Position numbers and translations under genes: made by a program. From assembly GCA_027451825.1 (NCBI GenBank), contig DAIDHZ010000019.1, positions 1-36,342 of the forward strand: a stretch of DNA of 36,342 nucleotides. Direction: 5' to 3'. A model generated the notes under the pieces. That model worked only from the letters and a program-made list of their open reading frames with translations. It searched no databases and had not been told where the DNA came from. This document shows, in pieces, positions 1-8,221 of the stretch. Numbering within the stretch: position 1 is the first letter of the stretch; every line of letters starts with the position of its first letter. Source of the stretch: Chlamydiota bacterium (GTDB lineage: Bacteria > Chlamydiota > Chlamydiia > Chlamydiales > SM23-39).

Positions 1-64
1 TCTTATTTCTGAGACAATGGGTTTTTAAATTTCTCTTTTTTCCACCTGCCGACGAAGGAGGTAG

Positions 65-370
65 GTGAACATCTACGTAAAAGATGGAGTGGAAATAAAA
101 ACCATCTTCTTGGTTGATCAAAATAAAAAGACCGCTGGATTAATGTTAAGATACTTATTAAATCAGGCCGCAAATCTAGCTATAGAAATAAGAGCTTCTT
201 GCTTATTTGGAACCGTGTCTGCGAAAAAGCCAGAAGTTTTGAAAGTAATGCTTAAATTAGGATTTCAAATTGCTACAACTTTTCAAGGAAAATACCTTGA
301 AAATACAGATGAATATTTAATATATCATCCTCGCCCTTATGATCTTTTGATGCCAAATCTTGAAAATTGA
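65..370 (+). pseudogene. GNAT acetyltransferase C-terminal fragment
   Basis: A 101-residue frame opens with GTG straight after an in-frame TAG at 62-64. Residues about 21-60 resemble the second half of a GNAT N-acetyltransferase: a glycine-containing loop (KKTAGLML), a helix, then KPEVLKVMLKLGF, which matches the 'N..A..LYEKLGF' segment of the fold. The N-terminal strands that complete a GNAT domain are missing, and the GTG sits only about 3 nt behind the AAGGAGGT-like sequence, too close for a good ribosome site. I read this as the tail of a decayed gene whose start lies upstream of the window or has been lost. It could be a short expressed protein, but nothing supports a function. Confidence 0.4.
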
Positions 371-509
371 CCAGGGTCAATTCTCTCCCTGAAGTTGTCA
401 AACACATTCAGAAACAAGGCCAAGAATCTTGAGATTTAAGGTCCTTCGAATGAATCTTAAAATGAAATGTCGCATTTTTCAGGACATCCAAAAACCCAAA
501 AATTACCTT

Positions 510-791
510 CATTTTTATTGTAACTACAATAACAAAAGGAGATTTCTAAGTTTCATCTTTCCTTTGATATGGTTCATTTTTATGACCAAGAGGATAAATG
601 ACCTCCACCAGATCGAGTCCTGATTCTTTAAAAAGATCTCGATAATCTTTTTCTGTTCAATAATAATCAGAAAACTCTAAACCGGCTTTGCTCACATAAA
701 GCTTGACTAAGGCTTCTTCAATCAAGTATCCGGGCCAAGTTTTACAGGTGTTTAATAATGTCTTCATCTTTATTCGTGTGGGATTATACTG
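510..791 (-). pseudogene. SAM-dependent methyltransferase remnant (two in-frame stops)
   Basis: One minus-strand frame reads through 791-510 with protein-like content broken by TGA at 659-657 and TAG at 548-546. It contains LIEEALVKLYV, then FSDYY, the TGA, TEKDYRDLFKESGLDLVEV, YPLGHKNEPY, KDET, the TAG and SPFVIVV. This order (DYYW.TE.DYR..F..AGL, PLG...EPY, W.DE, SPFVIYVLKK) is typical of the C-terminal part of class I SAM-dependent methyltransferases. The TGA stands where the family has Trp (TGG), so a single base change explains it. Upstream the frame closes at TAG 794-792, so the cofactor-binding half is gone. The assignment is by pattern recall; loss of function is clear from the stops. 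Confidence 0.55.
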
Positions 792-1109
792 CTACGCACT
801 TTTTGAATCAGAAACAGAGATGCTTAGTCGGCTATCCGTTTGAGAACAAATGGTGCTCCTTGCTCTTTTTTAGTGTATTCATGTTCTTTTTCCTCTATAT
901 GGAATTACCTCTAAAAGACCAGGAATCTAGCTACTTATTGCATTAAGCGCTTTTGGTCTTTTCTTTTGCTCTTTTTGGGGATTTTGGAGTTGATCATTTT
1001 TGTTTTTTTTGGAAATTGTTTTAGTTGTAGAAGGGTTTTTGATTTTAATGGAAAGGTTGATCTTTGAATAATGCAAATAAAAAATGAAAGCATTGCCAGG
1101 GTAGCGGTT
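792..1109. other. AT-rich intergenic DNA with a long-loop inverted repeat
   Basis: No convincing gene is seen between the methyltransferase remnant and the transporter stop. The stretch contains a 9-bp inverted repeat (913-921 AAAAGACCA, 954-962 TGGTCTTTT) with a 32-nt loop, followed on the plus strand by T-rich sequence. It could act as a weak bidirectional terminator for the minus-strand transporter gene, but the loop is long. The small frame at 758-946 has no recognisable content. Confidence 0.3.
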
Positions 1110-2399
1110 CTAATGATGTGATAAATGAGTTCTTCTTGGCTTGAGGTATAAATAGCCGCTTAGAGAGAGTAAGGCTACAAAAAGAAGGATCCATACAAAA
1201 GATCCAGGTTGATCTGTTTTATTTAAAAGGCTTAAAGCCAGTGCTGGTGTGAAACCTCCAATAATTGCATCAGCTATATTAAAACTCAGAGCAGAACATG
1301 TAAAACGGTCATGTGTTGAAAACAAATCTGCTACAATGTAAGGGATTAAAGCTGAATTGCATGAGAAAAATAAACAAAATAAAAATAATGTTACAATCAT
1401 AAGAGGAATAGATGAAGATTGAATGGCTAAATACATGGGGTACAAAAGAAATATCATGCCGAGAACTGATGTTATTAAAATTAATTTATTGGACAAGAGA
1501 TCTCCCATTTTCCCAAATACAGGAAGAGGTAGAGTCATTAAAATAAGAATGAGCATGGTAATTATTAAATTATCCTTAAAATCAATTCCTAATGCTTCTC
1601 CTAGATAGATAGGGAAGTTGATGGTAATTAAATAAAACGAGGAAGAGTTAAAGGCGCAAAATAAAATGCCTTTAAAAATTCCTACTCGATTCCTATAAAA
1701 TGCATGTAAAATTGGTTCCTTTACTATATGTTCGTGAGTATGCATTTCTTGAAAAAGAGGAGTCTCGTGAAGGCGGTATCGTAAGCATAATCCTAAAAGA
1801 CCGAGGACTCCACCTAAAATGAAAGAAAAACGCCATCCCCAATCAATAAGAGTTTCGTAGTTTAAGCATCGTTCTAGAAGAAAGCATTCAATAGTGCTTA
1901 TAAGAATACCGATTTGAAATCCCCAGACAGCCCAACTGCTTATGTAATGTCGCGATGGCCAAGGAGAGCTTTCGTATAGGTAACAAAAGGCTCCGGGAAT
2001 TTCTCCACCCGCAGGAAATGCTTGCAAAAAACGCATAATAGCTAAAATCCAAGGTGCTGCAATCCCAATCGAGTCATAAGTGGGTAATAATCCTGTTACA
2101 AATGAAGGGATTGTCATTATTCCCATAGAAAGAAGAAGAGATTTCTTTCGACCAATTTTATCCCCTATACGACCAAATACAAGACCTCCAATTGGGCGTG
2201 CCAAAAAACCAATTGCAAAAATGAAAAACGTATAAGTTAAACTTTCTAAGTTAGATTCTTTAAAGAACAGTTTGGAAATAATGGGAGCCCAGTAAACGTA
2301 AAGATAAATTTCATACCATTCAAGAAAATTTCCAATGGTTACAGCTAAAATGATTGATCTAGCATTTTTTTTAGAAAAATGGTGATCTACAAAATTCAT
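1110..2399 (-). CDS. MHS-family (MFS) transporter, partner of histidine decarboxylase
   Basis: This 429-residue inner-membrane protein has about 12 hydrophobic segments. Residues about 63-93 hold the MFS loop 2-3 signature (GFLARPIGGLVFG, RIGDKIGRKKSLL). It is followed by RFLQAFPAGGEIPGA, which corresponds to the conserved segment of the metabolite:H+ symporter (ProP/ShiA/citrate) family. Length and layout fit that family. Its start ATG overlaps the upstream histidine decarboxylase stop as ATGA, so the two genes are almost certainly translationally coupled. From context the substrate is probably histidine and/or histamine; this is inferred, as family members carry many different substrates. 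Base composition is AT-rich like its partner, suggesting acquisition. No break is visible. Confidence 0.85.
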   Translation of the reverse strand: MNFVDHHFSKKNARSIILAVTIGNFLEWYEIYLYVYWAPIISKLFFKESNLESLTYTFFIFAIGFLARPIGGLVFGRIGDKIGRKKSLLLSMGIMTIPSFVTGLLPTYDSIGIAAPWILAIMRFLQAFPAGGEIPGAFCYLYESSPWPSRHYISSWAVWGFQIGILISTIECFLLERCLNYETLIDWGWRFSFILGGVLGLLGLCLRYRLHETPLFQEMHTHEHIVKEPILHAFYRNRVGIFKGILFCAFNSSSFYLITINFPIYLGEALGIDFKDNLIITMLILILMTLPLPVFGKMGDLLSNKLILITSVLGMIFLLYPMYLAIQSSSIPLMIVTLFLFCLFFSCNSALIPYIVADLFSTHDRFTCSALSFNIADAIIGGFTPALALSLLNKTDQPGSFVWILLFVALLSLSGYLYLKPRRTHLSHH

Positions 2400-3517
2400 C
2401 GATTCTTTCTCATATCTACTAAAAATTCATGAATAAATTGATCGATAGTGTGGTATGTCAAATGAGGTAATGCAATTGCGCAACAGATTTTGTGTTGGAT
2501 GGGAAGGCTCCATTTTTGAATGAATGCCTTTGAGGGTTTTGGCAATACAATATGTACACCATAAGGGTTTCTCCATGCGCAAATTCCGTTTTTATTAAAT
2601 TCATCCACCATATATTGAGCTTTCTCAAAACAATCTTTTACTTGTTTTTCATAATCCATTTCATTCAATTGCTGCCATAGAAATAAAGGTGTAATTCCAT
2701 TTCGAGATCCTGAAATAGTTCTATCTTTGATTCCAACATATTCAATTGATGTTTCAATATGTGCTACGTGAGATTTCTTGGTAATAATTACCCCGCAAGG
2801 GATGGGGCTGCCAATCATTTTATGGCCACTAATTACAAGACTGTCAATTCCTGTTCGAAAATCAAAAGGACAGCAAGCATTCATAAATGGTAAAATCATC
2901 CCATAAAAAGCAGCATCACAGTGGATATATTTTTCTTTTATATGTAAATCTTTCAAGACGGCATAAATTTTATCTAAATTATCAATAGCGCCCTTCATGG
3001 TAGTTCCTATATTAATGAATAGAATAGGAGGGCCTTTTTTTAGATGTTTTTTGATCTCGTTTTGTAAAGATGAGTAGTTAATTTCTCCATTGGATTGAGA
3101 TTTTATGAGGATATACGGCATCTTTAAAATGCGAAGATTTTTTATGGCACTATAGTGTGATTGATCTGATAGAAAAACAATGCCATTTGGATATAATTCT
3201 CTTGCTATATAAAGTCCGTGTAGATTTCCTTCTGTTCCTCCATTCGTCACATATCCCCAGTAATTATTTTTTGGTGCATGAAGAAGATGGGCAAAATATT
3301 CGATTACTTTTTTTTCAATTTTGAAGGTGTTTATCCTGTAAAGACTTGATTTAGAAGTGCAATCGCCTATGTTGTTTATTGGGAATTTTAAAAATGAAAA
3401 TAACTTAGAATAATCAAATAATTGAGAGACTGTATATCCCATAAAGTGTTGAGCGGCGTGACTGATTTCTTGATAAAGCTCGTGTAGCTCATGCATCCAT
3501 TCTTTTTTCTTAGACAT
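2396..3517 (-). CDS. hdc: PLP-dependent histidine decarboxylase
   Basis: This 373-residue cytoplasmic enzyme belongs to the group II PLP decarboxylases and would convert L-histidine to histamine and CO2. The match to Gram-negative histidine decarboxylases (about 378 residues) runs end to end: FPINNIGD at 45-52, YVTNGGTEGN at 89-98, His121 where the pyridine-stacking His is expected, HCDAA with Asp201, SGHKMIGSPIPCG with the Schiff-base Lys233, TISGSRNG at 267-274, and AWRN near the C-terminus. All key residues are present. Other group II decarboxylases share the core, but the SGHKMIGSPIPCG and SGSRNG block is what I recall from Hdc. An AAAAGGA ribosome site precedes the ATG. It is first in an operon with the transporter (ATGA overlap). 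The AT-rich composition contrasts with the downstream core genes. Confidence 0.88.
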   Translation of the reverse strand: MSKKKEWMHELHELYQEISHAAQHFMGYTVSQLFDYSKLFSFLKFPINNIGDCTSKSSLYRINTFKIEKKVIEYFAHLLHAPKNNYWGYVTNGGTEGNLHGLYIARELYPNGIVFLSDQSHYSAIKNLRILKMPYILIKSQSNGEINYSSLQNEIKKHLKKGPPILFINIGTTMKGAIDNLDKIYAVLKDLHIKEKYIHCDAAFYGMILPFMNACCPFDFRTGIDSLVISGHKMIGSPIPCGVIITKKSHVAHIETSIEYVGIKDRTISGSRNGITPLFLWQQLNEMDYEKQVKDCFEKAQYMVDEFNKNGICAWRNPYGVHIVLPKPSKAFIQKWSLPIQHKICCAIALPHLTYHTIDQFIHEFLVDMRKNR

Positions 3518-3766
3518 ACATCCTTTTATTTATAGAAGCTTTTGTTTTTATTATTAGTTTAAAAGAAACAAATAGTAAATAAAAACCGATGAGGTTGCTT
3601 GTTTTTTTTGTGTTATGAAATATTTGTGACTATTTTTCTTGTGAATTAGTATTGTTTTTGTTTTTACCTTGTTTAGGTTGAGATGTATAAATCTTGCGCT
3701 TGAGTTTTTGTAAGCGCCAAACTTACTTTTTTAAGGGGGGTAGATTGGTTTTATTGATTTTAGAGT
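3518..3766. promoter_or_regulatory. AT-rich leader of the hdc operon
   Basis: About 250 bp of strongly T-rich sequence separates the tatD stop from the hdc start, both on the minus strand. It should contain the hdc promoter, but no hexamer pair stands out from the AT background. A short hairpin (GTAAG, 7-nt loop, CTTAC followed by TTTTTT on the plus strand) lies near 3710-3733. It has its U-tract on the wrong side to terminate tatD, so its role is unclear. Confidence 0.3.
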
Positions 3767-4543
3767 TTAAAGAAAGAGACGCCTTGCATTGTCGAAGGTG
3801 GTTTGGGCGACTTCGCTTAAGGAGATTTTTTTGATGGCTGCGATGCAGGCGGCGGTTTCTGGGAGAAAAGAGGGTTCATTGGGCTTGCCTCGCTTGCTTT
3901 GAGGGGCGAGGTAGGGCGTGTCTGTTTCGATGAGAAGCTGGGAGAGGGGGGCGAAGGCTGCGATGTCTTGGAGGCTTTGGCTTTTTTTGAAGGTGACGAT
4001 GCCACTGAGAGAGAGAAACCAGCCGCGCTTGAGGACTTCTTCAGCTTCTTGCGGAGTGCCGGTGAAGCAGTGGAGGATGGCTGGTGCTTTTTTGGGGTAT
4101 TCAAGATCGGTGATGGCGAAGAGATCTTGGAAGGCCTCTCTACAGTGGAAGATGACGGGGAGATTGGTTTCGGAGGCCAGGTGAAGATAGTCGATGAGGT
4201 ATTTTTTTTGGAGGATCGGGTTGAGATCTTTGTGATGATAGTCAAGACCTGTTTCTCCGATGGCGCATAGGAGTTTGTTATGAGCGCATTCTTGAAAGAA
4301 GGGAAAGGCGGGATCTTCTTCTTGAAGAGCGTCGTGTGGTGTGGTTGCGGCGGTGTTTTTGATGAAAGGATATTGTTTACTGAGGAGGAGGCCGTCTTTG
4401 AGGGTTTGGATGTCGGTGCAGATGTTGATGATGTGGGAAATGTGCGCAAGTTGGGCTCTTTCGAGGATGGGGACGATGGAAGGAAGGACGGATGGATCAG
4501 AGAGGTGTGCGTGAGAATCGATGTATTCTTGCTTTAGAATCAT
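3767..4543 (-). CDS. tatD: TatD-family metal-dependent hydrolase / DNase
   Basis: The 258-residue product is a TIM-barrel amidohydrolase of the TatD/YcfH family, cytoplasmic, thought to act as a 3'-5' exonuclease or nucleic-acid repair nuclease. Metal ligands appear in order: DSHAHL (His11, His13), GETGLDYH (Glu97), FHCRE (His133), LHCFTG (His158) and ETDTPYLAP (Asp208). Length is normal. The family's GIHPH segment reads TTPHDA here, a mild deviation. It is transcribed divergently from tolQ with a 35-bp gap. The gene is richer in GC and more skewed than its neighbours, which produces long but spurious frames on both strands. In C. trachomatis a TatD-like gene also sits close to the tol genes (from memory). 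Confidence 0.9.
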   Translation of the reverse strand: MILKQEYIDSHAHLSDPSVLPSIVPILERAQLAHISHIINICTDIQTLKDGLLLSKQYPFIKNTAATTPHDALQEEDPAFPFFQECAHNKLLCAIGETGLDYHHKDLNPILQKKYLIDYLHLASETNLPVIFHCREAFQDLFAITDLEYPKKAPAILHCFTGTPQEAEEVLKRGWFLSLSGIVTFKKSQSLQDIAAFAPLSQLLIETDTPYLAPQSKRGKPNEPSFLPETAACIAAIKKISLSEVAQTTFDNARRLFL

Positions 4544-4578
4544 AAGTTTGTTATTTTTGGAGTATTTTACAAGAAATC

Positions 4579-5325
4579 ATGTTTTTAGCATCCGGAAATC
4601 CTTTTATCAACGCTTATTTGCAATCGGATTGGTTTGGCAGAGGCGTTTTTGTTGCTCTTTTTTTATTGTCGATGATTTCATGGGTTGTGATTTTGTATCG
4701 AGTCTGGATCTTTTTCAATGCTTCAAGACTTTCTCGCGATTTGATGGCTCAGTTTTCAGAGAAGGAGCCTTTGAATTTACAGTTTCAGCGTCCTTTAAGT
4801 GGGCGTTTTTTAGAATGCTCTCATCCTTTTTTTGAGATTTATAAGGCCTTCAAAAAGAAAGCTCTTTCTATTTTAAATCGCAATATGGCCGATCGAGAAG
4901 GATCTCCTTATTTTTCTCAAAGCGATCTTGAGTTGTTGGAGGCTCAGTTGGAAGTTTCCAAGGAAGTGCAAGTGAAGCTTTTGGAAAAGCATCTGTTTGT
5001 TTTGCCGATTGTGATGACGCTGGGTCCTTTTTTGGGGTTGTTGGGTACCGTTTGGGGGATTTTAATGACTTTTTCTGAGATGCAGGTGCGAACTCAGGGA
5101 GTCGCTAGCACTCATCTTTTAGCAGGGATTTCTTTAGCATTAGCTGCGACTGTGATCGGACTGATGGTTGCGATTCCTGCATTGATTGGTTTTCATTATT
5201 TAAAACATAAGCTCCGAGAATCAAGAAAGGAAATGGAGGAATTTTCTTTCCTTTTACTTTCCTCGTTGGAGTTCCGTTATCCTGATTTATCAAAAACGCG
5301 TGAAGCGGTTTTTTCTAAAATTTAA
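4579..5325 (+). CDS. tolQ: TolQ/ExbB proton-channel subunit
   Basis: This 248-residue inner-membrane protein forms the proton-driven stator of the Tol-Pal system with TolR. It has one N-terminal membrane segment (residues about 22-44), a cytoplasmic domain, then the MotA/TolQ/ExbB domain with two membrane segments. The first of these contains LGPFLGLLGTVWGILMTF and the second LLAGISLALAATVIGLMVAIPAL. These blocks and the length fit TolQ. It is the first gene of a plus-strand tol cluster. The next gene, after 15 bp, is not tolR but an unknown 115-residue ORF. TolQ and ExbB cannot be fully told apart by sequence; the downstream tolB and pal favour TolQ. Confidence 0.9.
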   Translation: MFLASGNPFINAYLQSDWFGRGVFVALFLLSMISWVVILYRVWIFFNASRLSRDLMAQFSEKEPLNLQFQRPLSGRFLECSHPFFEIYKAFKKKALSILNRNMADREGSPYFSQSDLELLEAQLEVSKEVQVKLLEKHLFVLPIVMTLGPFLGLLGTVWGILMTFSEMQVRTQGVASTHLLAGISLALAATVIGLMVAIPALIGFHYLKHKLRESRKEMEEFSFLLLSSLEFRYPDLSKTREAVFSKI

Positions 5326-5340
5326 TAATAAATAGAGGTA

Positions 5341-5688
5341 ATGATGTCAAGTCCTGTTCGATTGAGTAGTAGCCCGGTGACAGTTTCTGATTATGATTCT
5401 GTTACTAGAGGAGTTTTGTATTTCTCTAGACTTTCTGAATTCTCTGACTTTTGTGCAAACACTGAAGGATTAACAATTGTAGCTTACAATAAGCCTTTCG
5501 GAAAGAAAGTTTATGTAGAAAAAGGCGAAGATTCTGTTTATGAATCATTAAGGAAGACAATTGCGTCTTTCCCGGTGAATTCAGGACCATCGTATAATCA
5601 GCGTCAAGTTAATGTTGTAGCTTTAAAAGATGGAGTTCCGATTGCAGAGTCGGGTGAAGTTACGCTTGGAGTTCGTCTAGGAAGATGA
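5341..5688 (+). CDS. Unknown protein inserted between tolQ and tolR
   Basis: The product is a 115-residue protein of no family I recognise. It has no signal peptide or membrane segment and looks like a small mixed alpha/beta cytoplasmic protein. Two ATG codons (5341 and 5344) are possible; GAGG at 5335-5338 is spaced better for 5344, giving 114 residues. Its stop overlaps the tolR start as ATGA, so it is translationally coupled to tolR and lies in the operon. Position suggests a link to Tol assembly or cell envelope work, but sequence gives no function. The gene is intact, and its composition is not obviously foreign. Confidence 0.75.
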   Translation: MMSSPVRLSSSPVTVSDYDSVTRGVLYFSRLSEFSDFCANTEGLTIVAYNKPFGKKVYVEKGEDSVYESLRKTIASFPVNSGPSYNQRQVNVVALKDGVPIAESGEVTLGVRLGR

Positions 5689-6089
5689 TTCGAAAGCGAC
5701 GTGCATTAGAAGAAGAGGTTGAGGGAGAGTCGTTCATTAACTTAACGCCTCTCATCGATGTTGTTTTTGTTCTTCTAATCACGTTTATTTTGCTGGCGCC
5801 TTTATTGGAAGTCGACTCTGTTTTGCTTGCAGGGACGGCTTCTTTATCAAAGCCGGGGGCTCAAGACAGCCCTTGGACCATTTCGATTCGCCCGGATCAT
5901 TCGATTTGGTTTCGAGGAAAAAGTGTTTCTTTATCTGAACTTGCCTCTTTTCTGAAGATGGAAAAAAAGAGTGGAGCGTCTCCTTTGGTTGCCATTGACA
6001 AGAGAGCTTCTTTTGGTGTGTATCAAGATGTAAAAAATACATTGGAGGAATGTGGCTTCGATCAGATGGATGTTCTTCTCCAGCCTTGA
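5685..6089 (+). CDS. tolR: TolR/ExbD proton-channel subunit
   Basis: The 134-residue product is anchored by one N-terminal membrane helix (residues about 19-41) with a periplasmic domain, and would couple proton flow through TolQ to TolA. The helix carries NLTPLIDVVFVLL with Asp25, the conserved proton-relay aspartate. The C-terminal part (VAIDKRASFGVYQDVKNTLEECG) matches the ExbD/TolR periplasmic fold. Length is typical. It overlaps the preceding unknown gene by 4 bp and overlaps tolA, so the whole set is one transcription unit. Confidence 0.9.
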   Translation: MIRKRRALEEEVEGESFINLTPLIDVVFVLLITFILLAPLLEVDSVLLAGTASLSKPGAQDSPWTISIRPDHSIWFRGKSVSLSELASFLKMEKKSGASPLVAIDKRASFGVYQDVKNTLEECGFDQMDVLLQP

Positions 6090-6762
6090 ATGGTTTAAAA
6101 AACTTTCAAGATTTTCTCAAATTGTAGTGGTTGTTTTTTTCATTCATTTCCTGATTGTTTTTAGCCTTTTGGTAGAGCATTTGATTTTTTCAGAAAAGCC
6201 AAAGCCAAAAATGGCGATTCGTACGGTATTGACGCCTCATTTGCCAATGACAGCGCCTGTACAGCAAGTAGCGAGTGGGACGAAAAAAAGTGTTTCTTCA
6301 ACGGGTTCAGAGAAAAAAAAAGCAAATGTTGTCAAAAAAGAGACGAAGCAGGTGGTTAAAAATTCCGTTCAGAGTGATCTTTTGAAGGAGATGCAAAAAA
6401 ATTTGCAAGAGATTGAAAGCTCTTCAAAAGCGGTGTCTTTGCCGAAAAAAGCATTTGTGATTCCTGAGAAATTATCGATGCCATCTTCTTTGCAAGAAGA
6501 GACTTTTGTTTTTAGTTATGAAGAGGAGCTTGCCTCTTATTTGCAAAACACATTAGAGCTTCCTGAATATGGCGATGTGAAAGTACGGCTTGAAATTGAT
6601 GCTTCGGGTAAGCTCATTTCTTTAGAAATCCTTGAAATGAAAAGTCGAAAAAATGGAGAATTTCTAAAAAAGAGGCTCTCAGAAATTGAGTTTCCTCCAT
6701 TCAGTCAAGGATCCCGCAATGAAGTGGTTCAGATTACTATTGTTTTTAAAAATTTGTCTTAA
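6070..6762 (+). CDS. tolA: TolA-like envelope-spanning protein
   Basis: The predicted 230-residue protein has one N-terminal membrane anchor (residues about 18-37, with a His at 26 inside the helix), then a Lys/Ser/Val-rich charged periplasmic stretch and a C-terminal TonB/TolA-type domain (about 150-230, including VRLEIDASGKL and the closing strand VVQITIVFKNL). It is much shorter than E. coli TolA because the long helical domain is reduced, as in other Chlamydiae. The GTG at 6052 would add six residues; I prefer ATG 6070. It overlaps tolR by 20 bp and tolB by 44 bp. Assignment rests on topology and position more than on strong sequence identity. Confidence 0.75.
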   Translation: MFFSSLEWFKKLSRFSQIVVVVFFIHFLIVFSLLVEHLIFSEKPKPKMAIRTVLTPHLPMTAPVQQVASGTKKSVSSTGSEKKKANVVKKETKQVVKNSVQSDLLKEMQKNLQEIESSSKAVSLPKKAFVIPEKLSMPSSLQEETFVFSYEEELASYLQNTLELPEYGDVKVRLEIDASGKLISLEILEMKSRKNGEFLKKRLSEIEFPPFSQGSRNEVVQITIVFKNLS

Positions 6763-8050
6763 TGCACATGAAATCGAAATTGCTTTGAAAACAAAGCGGG
6801 AAAAGCCTCTTGTTTATCTAACGCAGATTCATTTGCCATCATCTGAATATGATTGGCGCTATTTTGAAGAATTAAGAGAGGTTTTTCATTTTGATTTAGA
6901 TCATAGCGGTTTTATGTCGCTCATGCCATCGAATGTTGAATGGGAAGAGTCGATTTCTTGGAGTGACATCCGCTCGCATTTTGATTTAGGGAAGTGGAAG
7001 GCGAGAAAAGCCTCTTATGTTATTGCCGTTCAGGAAGTGAAAAATCGGTTGCAGGTGATCGTTTTTGATTGCATGAAGGGGACGTCTAAAAAATATCTTG
7101 ATTTAGCTCTTGTTGGAAAATTAGAGCAAGATCGAAGAGAGATTCATCGTATTGCGGATGCCATTCAAAAAGATCTTTTTGGGGTGGAAGGGATTGCTTC
7201 TTCAAAAATCTTGTATTCGAAGCGCTATAAGTTGAACGATGCATGGAATTCAGAAATTTGGATATGCGATTCTGACGGAGCCAATAGCTCTTCTGTGATT
7301 GCAGATCAGGGATATTGTGTATGTCCCCATTTTTTCCCAACAGCGATGGGGCTTCAAAATCACTTTTATTACATCTCTTTTGAAGGGGGACAATCTAAAA
7401 TTTACTCTTCTTCTTTAGAGACAAAAGAAAAACAGATGGTTGTTTCTTTACGAGGAAATCAGGTGCTCGCTGCAATGAATCAACAAGGGAATCTCATTGC
7501 ATTTATTACAGATATTGCAGGCCGTCCTGATTTGTTTGTTCAGCCGATCAATACGCAAGGAAAATCGGTAGGGCGTCCTCGTCAATTATTTTCGGCGCCA
7601 AGAGCCACTCAAGCATCTCCTACATTTAGCCCAAATGGAAAAGAAGTTGCCTTTGTTTCTGATCGAGATGGTCCGCCAAGAATTTATGTCATGACAGTGT
7701 CAAATCCTAAAGATACAAAAAAAGCGCAGCCTCGTCTTTTGACAAGAAGAAATCGAGAAAATACATCGCCTGTATGGTCACCTGATGGAAAGAAACTGGC
7801 TTATAGTGCAAAGGTGGATGGGATTCGTCAAATATGGGTCTATGATTTTGAAACTGATGAAGAAACTCCCGTTACAACAGGGCCTTTGAATAAAGAAAAC
7901 CCTTCTTGGGCAAAAGATAACGTGCATCTTGTTTATAACACGGAAGATGATGATGTTTGCGAATTGTACCGCATTCATATTGAAGATAAAGAACCTGTTT
8001 TGATTCTTGCCGGCTCGGAACAAAAACGATTTCCTTCTTGGTCGCGTTAA
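6719..8050 (+). CDS. tolB: TolB periplasmic beta-propeller protein
   Basis: The mature protein is a periplasmic component of Tol-Pal that binds Pal and TolA. From ATG 6719 it has 443 residues: a signal peptide (MKWFRLLLFLKICLNA), an N-terminal alpha/beta domain, then a WD40-like (PD40) propeller from about residue 200. Repeats include SPTFSPNGKEVAFVSDRDG, SPVWSPDGKKLAYSA and NPSWAKDNVHLVYNT, and the protein ends with FPSWSR. A longer frame from 6686 would bury the signal peptide, so 6719 is the better start even though it overlaps tolA by 44 bp. Length fits TolB (about 430). Confidence 0.92.
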   Translation: MKWFRLLLFLKICLNAHEIEIALKTKREKPLVYLTQIHLPSSEYDWRYFEELREVFHFDLDHSGFMSLMPSNVEWEESISWSDIRSHFDLGKWKARKASYVIAVQEVKNRLQVIVFDCMKGTSKKYLDLALVGKLEQDRREIHRIADAIQKDLFGVEGIASSKILYSKRYKLNDAWNSEIWICDSDGANSSSVIADQGYCVCPHFFPTAMGLQNHFYYISFEGGQSKIYSSSLETKEKQMVVSLRGNQVLAAMNQQGNLIAFITDIAGRPDLFVQPINTQGKSVGRPRQLFSAPRATQASPTFSPNGKEVAFVSDRDGPPRIYVMTVSNPKDTKKAQPRLLTRRNRENTSPVWSPDGKKLAYSAKVDGIRQIWVYDFETDEETPVTTGPLNKENPSWAKDNVHLVYNTEDDDVCELYRIHIEDKEPVLILAGSEQKRFPSWSR

Positions 8051-8180
8051 GATTTCTAAAGCAAGTTCCAGGGGATGGCAAGAGTCTCTTCGTCAAGTTT
8101 AAAGATTTCACTTCTGGCATAGAAAATTGCTGATGAATGTAATTGATGACTCATGTCTTGAACTCCTGCTCGCGCGCAAT

Positions 8181-8199
8181 CCCACCCTTCAGGGGTGGG
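8181..8199. repeat. Perfect 7-bp GC hairpin, possible IS200/IS605 right-end relic
   Basis: CCCACCC at 8181-8187 and GGGTGGG at 8193-8199 flank the loop TTCAG. The hairpin lies just 3' of a minus-strand frame (8393-8205) that ends ...RRRSTAPIVEA and stops 6 bp before it. A short GC hairpin just after an orfB stop is the layout of IS200/IS605 right ends, so I suspect a relic, but no tnpA or tnpB body remains and the reading is tentative. Confidence 0.35.
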
Positions 8200-8221
8200 T
8201 TAGTTTAAGCTTCTACAATGG

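Noticed and set aside
429..623. 64-codon plus-strand frame
   Set aside because: It is a shadow of the methyltransferase remnant on the other strand.
758..946. 62-codon plus-strand frame
   Set aside because: No ribosome site or family content; it overlaps the minus-strand methyltransferase remnant and AT-rich DNA.
3817..4537. Several long frames on both strands across tatD
   Set aside because: They are shadows of the GC-skewed tatD gene; only the 258-residue frame has TatD motifs and metal ligands.
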